Positions 25,418 to 32,298 of a stretch of 40,433 nucleotides of DNA are shown piece after piece. The stretch spans positions 1 through 40,433 of IMG/VR virus record IMGVR_UViG_3300008625_001155. One strand, 5' to 3'. The position numbers and the translations under genes were made by a program. Position 1 is the stretch's first letter; each line of letters begins with the position of its first letter. Origin of the DNA: a virus. The notes under the pieces were generated by a model. That model had not been told where the DNA came from, ran no database searches, and saw only the letters and a program-made list of their open reading frames with translations.

Positions 25418-26436
25418 GAAATAGCGTATTTGTTTAGATTGCGCTCGAATTCGCTCAAACGTTTATATATTGAACGCAATTCTGTAATTGTTGTCCAGTT
25501 ATGCAAGAATAATGCAAACCCACCATGTACTTTCTGGAACGCATTTGACACTTGCACTACTACACCTAATAATACAGCACCAGTAAACAAACTTGGACCT
25601 ACGATTAAGTAAGGCACAATAACCATTGCTTGATCATACATAATCATCCATGTGTCAAAATATCCATAGTGTAAGTACAAACGTTGATAGTTGAAACGTA
25701 TGCCTGTGAATAAACTTGCTAATGTTTCTGGTTGTGCATAGTTTACTTTGTCATCTTCACCAAACACTAAATCCTTTCTAAATGCGGCTTCGACACGTTG
25801 ATTGTTATATTCAAGTCCGGGCAGTTTAATACCTACAAACCATGAAATAACCAACCCGCCTATAGATACAAATAATGCTACCCATACAAGTGAGCCAGGA
25901 ATGTCGCTAAAGAATGGAATAGTAACTGAAGAACTTAACCCCCACAGCACTGGAATAAACGCAACGAGTGTCATTAACGCCCGCACAACTTGCAATCCCA
26001 AACTTTCTACAATTCTAGCAAACCGATTGCAGTCCTCTTGAATACGCTGTGATGCACCTTCAATTTCTTCTTCAACATTGCGCCAACGCGGAATGTAGTC
26101 AAAGGTCATTGCCTCTCGCCAACGGAGTCCGTATATGCGTGTAAACCACCCAGTGAGCACCGCTAACAGCACATATGGAAATGCTAATACAGCAAATGAG
26201 GGATCACCATCACTAAAATATTGTAAGCCTAGTAATTTTTCATAAAATAAAGAAATGCCTTCACTGGCATTATTTTTATATTCACCAGACTTTTGTAGTA
26301 AGTCATAAAATCCACCATACCATGTGTTTATCGCTACTGTTAATTGAACTTGTAACCATAACGATATAACTAATAGAGAGCCACCGCCATAAGCCCATAG
26401 TGCCCATTTCTTAGTTTTATAAAATGCTTTTATCAT
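25414..26436 (-). CDS. SbmA/BacA-like peptide transporter
   Basis: 340 aa with about six to seven hydrophobic segments. The family core reads clearly: LTGWFTRIYGLRWREAMT, DYIPRWRNVEEEIEGASQRIQEDCNRF, and NAFQKVHGGFALFLHNWTTITELRSIYKRL. SbmA/BacA are inner-membrane, proton-driven importers of peptides, microcins and related compounds. The protein is shorter than E. coli SbmA (about 406 aa), mostly at the ends, and has no ABC ATPase domain. Its ATG overlaps the previous stop (ATGA). What it would import for a phage is unknown. Confidence 0.85.
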   Translation of the reverse strand: MIKAFYKTKKWALWAYGGGSLLVISLWLQVQLTVAINTWYGGFYDLLQKSGEYKNNASEGISLFYEKLLGLQYFSDGDPSFAVLAFPYVLLAVLTGWFTRIYGLRWREAMTFDYIPRWRNVEEEIEGASQRIQEDCNRFARIVESLGLQVVRALMTLVAFIPVLWGLSSSVTIPFFSDIPGSLVWVALFVSIGGLVISWFVGIKLPGLEYNNQRVEAAFRKDLVFGEDDKVNYAQPETLASLFTGIRFNYQRLYLHYGYFDTWMIMYDQAMVIVPYLIVGPSLFTGAVLLGVVVQVSNAFQKVHGGFALFLHNWTTITELRSIYKRLSEFERNLNKYAIS

Positions 26437-26678
26437 TTATTTTTGTGCCGATAAATTAAAGTGTCCATTAATTGAACTATGATTGATAGATCATGATTAA
26501 AATCTTCATTATCAGTATCAATACCGCTTTCTGCTAAAACATCGAGTGTCTTAATTAACCAACGATCAGATACTGTTTTAGTAAATTCATCATCGAAAAT
26601 TTTATGTAGGAAATTTCCGTCAATATTGGTTTCGTCTATTTTCTTTCCTTTAATATCAACGACGTTGTCATCACTCAT
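26433..26678 (-). CDS. Hypothetical acidic protein
   Basis: 81 aa from the ATG that overlaps the end of the upstream gene (GATGAGTGATG); a start 12 codons further upstream is possible but would lie deep in that gene. It begins MSDDNVVDIKGKKIDE, like short conserved proteins of marine T4-like phages, and has a helical C-terminal half. Function unknown. Coupled by ATGA to the SbmA-like gene. Confidence 0.55.
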   Translation of the reverse strand: MSDDNVVDIKGKKIDETNIDGNFLHKIFDDEFTKTVSDRWLIKTLDVLAESGIDTDNEDFNHDLSIIVQLMDTLIYRHKNK

Positions 26679-27024
26679 CTGGCCAGTCCCTGTATAATGC
26701 GTGTTGGATATCATCTGCTACAAATTGATTGAACGACTTATGTTTTTCATCAACCTTGCCTTCCACTTCATCTAAAACATAGCGATCAGGCCTGGCAACG
26801 CGATGGAAAGCTGACTCCAATTGCGACATGTCTGTTGTTTCAATCATAATATGCCATTCTGGCAAATCTTGTATACTGCGAAATCCTAACTTACAACGTG
26901 TAATACGATATGATTCGATTTTATTTTCTTCTTTGAGTTGATTAAGGAAACTTTTAATATTGTCGACAAATTCTTCGTCGGTAATATCACCTTCAATATT
27001 TGCCCAGACGTGATAGATATCCAT
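26671..27024 (-). CDS. Conserved hypothetical protein
   Basis: 117 aa. The N-terminal half (YHVWANIEGDITDEEF, then IESYRITRCKLGFR and EWHIMIETTDMSQLESAF) looks like an alpha/beta ferredoxin-like fold found in small marine bacterial proteins; I recall a similar family as DUF6614 but cannot verify it. No catalytic motif is visible. A CATAAGTA sequence 5 nt before the ATG may be a degenerate late element. Confidence 0.45.
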   Translation of the reverse strand: MDIYHVWANIEGDITDEEFVDNIKSFLNQLKEENKIESYRITRCKLGFRSIQDLPEWHIMIETTDMSQLESAFHRVARPDRYVLDEVEGKVDEKHKSFNQFVADDIQHALYRDWPDE

Positions 27025-27053
27025 AATAATACTTATGCATAAAGAATTTATGT

Positions 27054-27473
27054 TTAATTTAAATTGAAATTGTTACATACATTATGTTCTTCACAATCTT
27101 TAATAGAATTTTTAGCAACGTCTATTGCTTTTTCTAGCATTGCGAACCAATGTTCAGCGTCGATATAACCAACCCATCTTACAATTTCTCGCTTTTTTTC
27201 TTCGTCCCATATAAAGAACGTAGGAGTGGCATAAAGTTTTTTTATTTTGCCGTCACGATAGTATTGAATATAATCTAAGTTTTCAATAATACCATGTGTA
27301 ATGTTAATTTCTATCAAAGGAAGATACGAATCTAATTCTGGAGTATAGAGTGGCTGTACTTGTGCCTGCCATGCGCGACACGACGGACACCAATCTGCTT
27401 CTACAACAAATAGTTGTAAACTATACGCTGTTGTTGGTATTAATAATAACAAGAATAATAATAATTTTCTCAT
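27054..27473 (-). CDS. Exported thioredoxin-fold protein
   Basis: 139 aa. A signal peptide (RKLLLFLLLLIPTTAYS, cleavage near 18-19) is followed by LFVVEADWCPSC with the redox pair C29/C32, and a cis-Pro-like ATPTFFIWD near residue 85. This is a periplasmic thioredoxin-like protein related to SoxW/DsbE types. Two further cysteines near the C-terminus (DCEEHNVC) could form an extra disulfide. It may maintain disulfides in the exported phage proteins of this region (inference). AATAAATA lies 4 nt before the ATG (leaderless pattern). Confidence 0.78.
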   Translation of the reverse strand: MRKLLLFLLLLIPTTAYSLQLFVVEADWCPSCRAWQAQVQPLYTPELDSYLPLIEINITHGIIENLDYIQYYRDGKIKKLYATPTFFIWDEEKKREIVRWVGYIDAEHWFAMLEKAIDVAKNSIKDCEEHNVCNNFNLN

Positions 27474-27477
27474 ACTG

Positions 27478-27497
27478 TATTTATTATTTAATAAATA
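27478..27497. promoter_or_regulatory. Divergent pair of T4-late-like promoters
   Basis: Minus AATAAATA (27485-27478) lies 4 nt before the ATG at 27473, and plus TAATAAATA (27489-27497) lies 6 nt before the ATG at 27504. The 30-bp intergenic space therefore holds two elements and no Shine-Dalgarno on either side. Confidence 0.55.
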
Positions 27498-27503
27498 TTG
27501 ATT

Positions 27504-27737
27504 ATGGACGATGGCATAATAGACTTTGACAAAATATTGAAGTTAAAGAAGAAAAAACAACAAGAAATTGAAGAACTTCGTACAAGAATTAAAGAATTAA
27601 ACAACAACAAATTTTGGATTGAAAAGGAAATTCAAATAGCCGAGTTTCTCATTTTTTCTATAGAAAAAGAAATTGCGCCCGGGGCAGTTGTAGCTGCATT
27701 AATCGAAAATGAGTTGAGAGATCTTGATGAAGAATAA
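27504..27737 (+). CDS. Small coiled-coil protein
   Basis: 77 aa, with a Lys/Glu-rich heptad pattern at about 8-40 (FDKILKLKKKKQQEIEELRT) indicating a coiled coil. Not recognised. ATG at 27504 is preferred over an in-frame TTG 6 nt earlier because a late-like element sits exactly 6 nt upstream. The next gene starts inside its last 11 bp. Confidence 0.55.
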   Translation: MDDGIIDFDKILKLKKKKQQEIEELRTRIKELNNNKFWIEKEIQIAEFLIFSIEKEIAPGAVVAALIENELRDLDEE

Positions 27738-28311
27738 TATAGCATTTGTACTAGGGAATGGCACAAGTAGACAAGCGATATCTTTAGACAGTTTAAAAGA
27801 AAATGGAATAGTCTATGGATGTAATGCATTGTATAGAGAGTTCACTCCACATCATCTTGTCGCCGTTAATCCTGAAATGATATTTGAAATTAATAAGGCA
27901 AAATATAAAGGAGCAACCTACTTTGAAAATCCACACGGCTGGAGTTCTGGACCTACAGCATTGTGGTTAGCAAGTAACATTGGACATACCACCATCTACA
28001 TATTAGGATTTGACTTTACTGGTTTAAACGGAAAAATTAATAATATATATGCCGGCACACCAAACTATCTAGACACTGATTCTGAAGAAGTGTATTATGG
28101 TAACTGGTTAAAACATACTGCTGAAGTTATAGAAGAGTTCCCACAAATAGATTATATTAGAATTAAAAACAACAATTATAATCCTGAAAAATTATCTATA
28201 CTTAGTAATTACAATGAAGAGGAAATAAGTATGTTTGCAAAAAGAATAAACTTAGCAAATGATATCGGCCAAATTCATCAGGTATTACGAACTAAAAAAG
28301 TTTTTAATTAG
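27727..28311 (+). CDS. GNG/YGC-family conserved phage protein (paralogue 2)
   Basis: 194 aa. It aligns with the 15657-16301 protein through GNGTSR, YGCNALYREF, WSSGPTALW, ILGFDFTG and NNIYAGT. The N-terminal Gly motif and the conserved Asp in GFDF hint at nucleotide or nucleotide-sugar binding, but no family function is known to me. ATG 27727 overlaps the upstream gene. The C-terminus overlaps the convergent nuclease gene by 8 bp. Confidence 0.6.
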   Translation: MKNNIAFVLGNGTSRQAISLDSLKENGIVYGCNALYREFTPHHLVAVNPEMIFEINKAKYKGATYFENPHGWSSGPTALWLASNIGHTTIYILGFDFTGLNGKINNIYAGTPNYLDTDSEEVYYGNWLKHTAEVIEEFPQIDYIRIKNNNYNPEKLSILSNYNEEEISMFAKRINLANDIGQIHQVLRTKKVFN

Positions 28312-28795
28312 CGGGGTTTGAAAGGAAACGATCTTTTTCTAGGCCATACTTGTCTAATATATAGTAATATAAATCTACATATTTTTCATAATGCAGTATT
28401 TCGTAATCTCTGCCGCGCCCATCTTGCGATCGTTCTAGCCATGTTTCTGGATTTGCTGATCCTTTTGACCTGTTAATAGAAGAACATGCCGGAACATGAT
28501 TTTCCGAATCATTAGCAAACTCTACCCAAAGTTCTTTTGGTAATCCTAACTCACATGCTTCTTTTAAACTTACAACATGGTCAATGTCAATACCGTCGCA
28601 TAGTGGATGAACACCTCGTTCATAGCCTGTATACCAACCATGTGTTGCATCACTTGAGTAGGATCGAAAGTTAAATTGTTCTCTAACGTTAGTACAACCT
28701 TCAACACACGCAACCGCATTAATGCTTGCGTATGTTAGTAAGCCTAATAACCCTAATACTAATATAACATTTTTAATAATATTTCTTGTTATCAT
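28304..28795 (-). CDS. Exported HNH / His-Me finger nuclease-like protein
   Basis: 163 aa. An N-terminal hydrophobic segment (VILVLGLLGLLTYASINAVA) acts as signal peptide or anchor. The catalytic region shows D72-H73-V-V, then W..FAND..N (90-99) and INRSKG (107-112), the pattern of GmrSD/DUF1524-type HNH nucleases. Four to five cysteines suggest disulfides outside the cytoplasm. A secreted nuclease could degrade incoming rival DNA or external DNA (inference). Its ATG overlaps the stop of the SGNH gene upstream. Confidence 0.7.
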   Translation of the reverse strand: MITRNIIKNVILVLGLLGLLTYASINAVACVEGCTNVREQFNFRSYSSDATHGWYTGYERGVHPLCDGIDIDHVVSLKEACELGLPKELWVEFANDSENHVPACSSINRSKGSANPETWLERSQDGRGRDYEILHYEKYVDLYYYILDKYGLEKDRFLSNPAN

Positions 28796-29577
28796 GAATA
28801 CATACTTCCATATAAATCTAAATAAGGTACTAACACATTTTTACACCAGTCACAATGACCTTCATAACTCGGATGCATCCCGTCTTCATAGAGGGTAATA
28901 TTTTTATCTATAGACCATTGCAGTATGCTTTTTTCTAGAGGTATTACTTTAATATTAGAATATCTATGTAAAAAATCCAATGTTTGTGGGTACATCTCGT
29001 CTTTGTATTCTCCATACCAATCCCAACCAAAATATAATATTATTTCTTTGACCGTATTAGACCATAAGCCTATATTAACAAGCGTTTCTTGCAAATGATA
29101 AATTGTTCGGGTAAGGCAGCCAAATTTCATTTCATAATGAAATCTTTGATTGTTTGCTCTAATACTTATTGCTTTCCTGTTAAAAATACTCCATTCTTCT
29201 TCAGTATAACTTTTTAGTTTATTGTGATAGAACCACATCCAATCCCAGTCAGGTTTCTTCTCAACGTCGTCTTCCCCATATTTAAGACCATGAAACTCTA
29301 CATCTTGATCGTCATTCAATAGATAAAAAAGTCTATCTGGCGCTGTTAACTGCCAAAGTAGTGTGGTATCTTTATTAATTAAATTTTTTGCATAAAGATT
29401 AGATAATCTATGGTGTTGTAAATAATTGTCTCCACCGCCTTGTGAAATATGTTTAATATCTAAACTATAGGTACCATTTAAATAGTGCACATAGCCGTGC
29501 TGTTGAGTTAAACTACATCCTGTTAAACTACATCCTAAAGCAACATATTTGTAAGGCGTTTCTTCTTTCGTTTCCAT
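28792..29577 (-). CDS. SGNH-like protein (2)
   Basis: About 261 aa. Block I is ALGCSLTG (Ser near residue 18), an Asn is in GGGDN (about 48-52), and the C-terminal DGMHPSYEGH gives the Asp and His of an SGNH catalytic site. It is a distant relative of the 20227-20988 protein. The start is taken at the second ATG (29577) because ACTAAATA lies 5 nt upstream of it; an ATG two codons earlier is possible. It is the first gene after the tmRNA and is coupled by ATGA to the nuclease gene. Confidence 0.6.
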   Translation of the reverse strand: METKEETPYKYVALGCSLTGCSLTQQHGYVHYLNGTYSLDIKHISQGGGDNYLQHHRLSNLYAKNLINKDTTLLWQLTAPDRLFYLLNDDQDVEFHGLKYGEDDVEKKPDWDWMWFYHNKLKSYTEEEWSIFNRKAISIRANNQRFHYEMKFGCLTRTIYHLQETLVNIGLWSNTVKEIILYFGWDWYGEYKDEMYPQTLDFLHRYSNIKVIPLEKSILQWSIDKNITLYEDGMHPSYEGHCDWCKNVLVPYLDLYGSMYS

Positions 29578-29590
29578 ACACATATTTAGT

Positions 29591-29847
29591 GGGGGCGACT
29601 TTGTTAAGAAGGTGTCGCCCCCGAAACCCCCTACGCGACCGCTAATTAGGCGGCTAATGCGTAATCGTAATAATCGTCATTTGCAATTATATAGTTTGCT
29701 GTTTTTTAATATGGAACTGCTCCCATATGTCGTCCATTTATCCTCTTCACCCTGTCGAAACTGTGTCACCCCCGTAAAAAATTTGGTGGAGGTGCCGGGC
29801 ACTGCCCCCGGGTCCAGAATGCGTACTTTCAACTTCATACGACAATC
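29591..29847 (-). ncRNA. ssrA: Circularly permuted (two-piece) tmRNA
   Basis: Read on the minus strand. The acceptor part comes first and ends in encoded CCA (29786-29784); after a 10-nt AT-rich linker the coding part begins GGGGGTGAC (29773). The 7-nt ends GGGGGTG and CACCTCC pair to form the acceptor stem, with discriminator A. The T-stem is CCGGG/CCCGG with a 7-nt loop. The tag frame (29684-29646) encodes ANDDYYDYALAA then TAA, ending in the degradation signal ALAA. A 9-bp GC-rich hairpin (29622-29591) closes the gene. tmRNA rescues stalled ribosomes with SmpB, which is not encoded here. Confidence 0.92.
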
Positions 29848-29852
29848 AAAAT

Positions 29853-29860
29853 TATTTATA
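29853..29860 (-). promoter_or_regulatory. T4-type late promoter of the tmRNA
   Basis: TATAAATA on the minus strand, with predicted initiation near 29847, about 60 nt before the encoded CCA. The tmRNA therefore appears to be its own late transcription unit, separated from bL33 by a terminator. Confidence 0.7.
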
Positions 29861-29872
29861 TAGGTGTAGAAG

Positions 29873-29902
29873 AATAAAGGAATACCTGAGCATTCCTTTA
29901 TT
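29873..29902 (-). terminator. Hairpin terminator after bL33
   Basis: Perfect 11-bp arms AATAAAGGAAT/ATTCCTTTATT with an 8-nt loop. The upstream arm on the minus strand overlaps the bL33 stop codon. It ends the ExbB-to-bL33 operon just before the tmRNA promoter. The T run after it is short and broken. Confidence 0.6.
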
Positions 29903-30071
29903 TAATTTTCTTTTCTTCAAACCAGACGTGTTTTCTTAAAACTGGATCGTATTTCTTTTTACGTAGTTTTTCAGGATTGCGTCCGTTTTTAGTAGTAGTA
30001 TAATAGTAGCCAGTGCCTTCTGTTGACACTAGTTTAACTATTCTAATTGATTTACTAGTAGGATAAGACAT
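29898..30071 (-). CDS. rpmG: Ribosomal protein bL33
   Basis: 57 aa, full length. After a variable N-terminus the protein reads [37 protein letters not shown] and ends EEKKIK, matching bL33 throughout. The zinc-binding cysteines of some bL33 forms are absent, as in the E. coli type. bL33 sits near the E site of the 50S subunit. It is the last gene of a long operon and its ATG shares one base with the preceding stop (TAATG). Host bL33 would normally lie beside rpmB, which is not the case here. Confidence 0.95.
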   Translation of the reverse strand: MSYPTSKSIRIVKLVSTEGTGYYYTTTKNGRNPEKLRKKKYDPVLRKHVWFEEKKIK

Positions 30072-30397
30072 TAGTATTGATTTTTTGTTGTGTTGTCGGC
30101 AAACGCATGATTGTCAATAACATGTTCTTTTGCTTTTTCATTTGTCATTTCATCAGATGTTTCCGGAATAAAAGGAACATCAAGATTTGTGTAAGTGTTA
30201 TACCAACGTGATGATGGGCCCCATGTTGCGGGCCCGCAATCGAAATATGGTGTTTCAGTGTACCTATGTGTTTCTTTGAGTATTTGTTTTGAATTTGATT
30301 CTTGCAGATCTTTACAAAATGCGTAAAAAGTTTCTGCTTTTTCAACATCGCCTTCTGCAAGTTTGAGACACTCTAATTTTAAAGTTGAGTCATCCAT
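30071..30397 (-). CDS. Hypothetical protein, 108 aa
   Basis: Not recognised. The N-terminal 35 residues form a probable helix ([22 protein letters not shown]) of the kind seen in small phage helical proteins; the rest is rich in Pro, Trp and Tyr. The start is ATG 30397, preceded by TAGGA; an in-frame TTG 6 nt upstream is unlikely. Coupled to bL33 by TAATG. Confidence 0.55.
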   Translation of the reverse strand: MDDSTLKLECLKLAEGDVEKAETFYAFCKDLQESNSKQILKETHRYTETPYFDCGPATWGPSSRWYNTYTNLDVPFIPETSDEMTNEKAKEHVIDNHAFADNTTKNQY

Positions 30398-30411
30398 AAT
30401 CAAATCCTATA

Positions 30412-30579
30412 TTAGTCTTGCCAAATTCTCCATGCACCGTAAATAATAGCGGCCCATGCAATCCAAGTAACTAGTGGTGAAAATAATAGTGCAAGAACAC
30501 CAACACCTACTAGTACTGTGCCATCCCAAGTTGATCTTTCTGACCATTTTGCTTTGGCCCAATCAATTAAATTAAACAT
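30412..30579 (-). CDS. Small membrane protein, 55 aa
   Basis: Begins MFNLIDWAKAKWSERSTWDG and continues into two short hydrophobic stretches (VLVGVGVLALLFSPLV and WIAWAAIIYGAW). Similar tiny Trp-rich membrane proteins recur in marine T4-like phages, with no known role. Strong Shine-Dalgarno (AAAGGAGC about 7 nt before the ATG). It lies between ClpS and the 108-aa gene in the same operon. Confidence 0.65.
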   Translation of the reverse strand: MFNLIDWAKAKWSERSTWDGTVLVGVGVLALLFSPLVTWIAWAAIIYGAWRIWQD

Positions 30580-30602
30580 AATAAGCTCCTTTAAAATATA
30601 AG

Positions 30603-30902
30603 TTATTTATCCGCTTCTACTTTAACTTGTAGCGGATAATTATTATTTCGTGCCAAAAGTGTCACTTCAATACCGTGTTGTTCAGCAATTTCATATGGCA
30701 AAATAGCAACAATAGCAGAACCTTCTGCATCTACTTTATATGTTAGTTCTTGTGCTTCTTCTAATGTGTGGCTAAACACAGTCATAAGAACATTAACAAC
30801 AAAGTCCATTGGTGTTACATCATCATTGATGAATATAACTTTATACAATGATGGCTCTTTTAAATCTAATTGCTTTTTAATCTTGGTTGCAGTATCAGAC
30901 AT
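30603..30902 (-). CDS. clpS: ClpS-like protease adaptor with altered N-degron pocket
   Basis: 99 aa. ClpS delivers N-end-rule substrates to ClpAP. The fold is clear: YKVIFINDDVTPMDFVVNVL, then AILPYEIAEQ and YPLQVKVEAD. The NDD triplet (26-28) and gating Met32 are kept. The conserved His that holds the substrate amino group (H66 in E. coli, in V-H-x-x-G) is Asp58 here, and the pocket Met62 equivalent is Thr54. Binding specificity is therefore probably changed, or the protein competes with host ClpS (inference). The ATG overlaps the upstream stop (TAATG). Confidence 0.9.
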   Translation of the reverse strand: MSDTATKIKKQLDLKEPSLYKVIFINDDVTPMDFVVNVLMTVFSHTLEEAQELTYKVDAEGSAIVAILPYEIAEQHGIEVTLLARNNNYPLQVKVEADK

Positions 30903-31465
30903 TAATTATCCTTTTCGTAATCTTTCTTAATATTTTTATCTACAAAGTCTTTTAGTCTATATATTTTATATCTTGCGCCTTCTCGAGTTTGTCCACTTTG
31001 CCCTCGCTCCAGCATACCCTCTAAAAATTCAATAACTAGTGGGTTTCCTTTTTTCTTTGCTTCTCTTCCACGTTTAAGTTCTTCTTGCATTTCTCGTGAG
31101 AAAGGTATTTTATATAAACGAGTATTTCTCTCTCCTAAATGTTGCACCCATATTTCTATTACATGCCCTTGTCGTTGTCCATCAAGTAGCACAACTTTTC
31201 CTGAAGGGTATGTAGGAAGTGCATATCCTAGAAAATTATTTAACTTCACTATTGTACTATAGAATAAGAAAAAAATCAATGGAATTGTTAAAAACTTTAT
31301 ATAAAACTTAGCTGGTGTTTTTAGTAATGCGTATAATACTAATATTGCTAATACTAGCATGGCACCCAATTGTAAACCAAACTCGTATATAATATTATAC
31401 CAGTCTGATAAAACGATTTCATCCGTAGTATAATCAGTAAAATCTATTATTTCTTTCTCTGACAT
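30902..31465 (-). CDS. Two-pass membrane protein, unknown
   Basis: 187 aa. Two hydrophobic segments (about 31-48, LQLGAMLVLAILVLYALL, and 53-72, FYIKFLTIPLIFFLFYSTIV) are followed by a basic soluble domain of about 110 residues with beta strands and a Lys/Arg-rich end. Not recognised. It lies 2 nt after the ExbD-like gene and overlaps clpS by one base, so it is probably a third component or partner of the motor-like pair. Confidence 0.6.
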   Translation of the reverse strand: MSEKEIIDFTDYTTDEIVLSDWYNIIYEFGLQLGAMLVLAILVLYALLKTPAKFYIKFLTIPLIFFLFYSTIVKLNNFLGYALPTYPSGKVVLLDGQRQGHVIEIWVQHLGERNTRLYKIPFSREMQEELKRGREAKKKGNPLVIEFLEGMLERGQSGQTREGARYKIYRLKDFVDKNIKKDYEKDN

Positions 31466-31467
31466 AA

Positions 31468-32298
31468 CTAATTAGTTCCCTCTTGTTGCCATTTTCTCAA
31501 TTGAGTTGTCATTCCATCCCATAGACTAGGATCATATGTATCACCAATTGCCATAGGATGATTGCCATTATCGTCTTCAAAGTGTGTTAACCCATCTGTA
31601 TATACAAATGGTGTCGGATGATTATTAACGTATTCTATAGAATATGTATAACTTTGGGTACCGTCTGGGGTTGCGATTCCATTCTCTCTTTGTACAACTG
31701 TAAAGTTAAATGCAGTAACTTCTTCGCCAGTTTCTGTCATTTCAAATTTGGCAGTAGTAATTTCTTTAAACGGATTTACTCTTACTAATTCAACTGTTAC
31801 AGGTATTGGATATTTGGGAGGATTTGGAGATATGTCCTCAGGATTATCTGCTCCCGTGTATCCGGAAAGTCTTGACCGATGTGCATAATAGTGTACATTA
31901 ACTGTCCATTCACCTGGAATCCAGCCACGTATAGTAGCAACTTCAACATTTTCATCTACTGCTACTATAGTGCCGTCTGCTAACATAAGTGTATCGTTTG
32001 CCGCGCCCAAATCATCTCTATCTAAATGCATTAAGCCTGATGTGCGCGATTTAAAACTAACAACATTACCTTCAGGATCTTTTACCCACAAGTCAATATC
32101 ACTGTAATTGCCAACTTCCCAAGTCAATGTAATAATTAGTTCAGACTTAGGGTCTATTTTTTTATTCGTAGGTATAGGAGGTTGTATTAGCAAAAAAGAG
32201 ATAACAAACAGAAATACGAAACCTACTAATGTATTAAAAAGTAGATCAGTAAATCCTAGTCCTGAAAATTTTGATCGCTCACGCTTTCCTGTGGTCAT
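31468..32298 (-). CDS. ExbD/TolR-like protein with beta-sandwich periplasmic domain
   Basis: 276 aa. A single N-terminal membrane segment (about 19-40) starts GFTDLLFNTLVGFVFLFVIS; Asp18 is placed like the ion-coupling Asp of ExbD, TolR and MotB. Instead of an OmpA/peptidoglycan-binding domain, the rest is beta-rich, including SDIDLWVKDPEGNVVSF, which resembles D-x-D-L-x-V-x-DP-x-G sandwich domains (YfaP/DUF2135-like). With the adjacent ExbB/MotA-like protein it probably forms an ion-driven stator unit. The gene overlaps that partner by 20 bp. The load it drives is unknown. Confidence 0.65.
   Translation of the reverse strand: MTTGKRERSKFSGLGFTDLLFNTLVGFVFLFVISFLLIQPPIPTNKKIDPKSELIITLTWEVGNYSDIDLWVKDPEGNVVSFKSRTSGLMHLDRDDLGAANDTLMLADGTIVAVDENVEVATIRGWIPGEWTVNVHYYAHRSRLSGYTGADNPEDISPNPPKYPIPVTVELVRVNPFKEITTAKFEMTETGEEVTAFNFTVVQRENGIATPDGTQSYTYSIEYVNNHPTPFVYTDGLTHFEDDNGNHPMAIGDTYDPSLWDGMTTQLRKWQQEGTN

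Noticed and set aside
29612-29863. 83-aa open frame on the plus strand across the tmRNA
   Set aside because: It lies antisense to the tmRNA, which has paired ends, encoded CCA and a tag frame; no ribosome binding site is seen.
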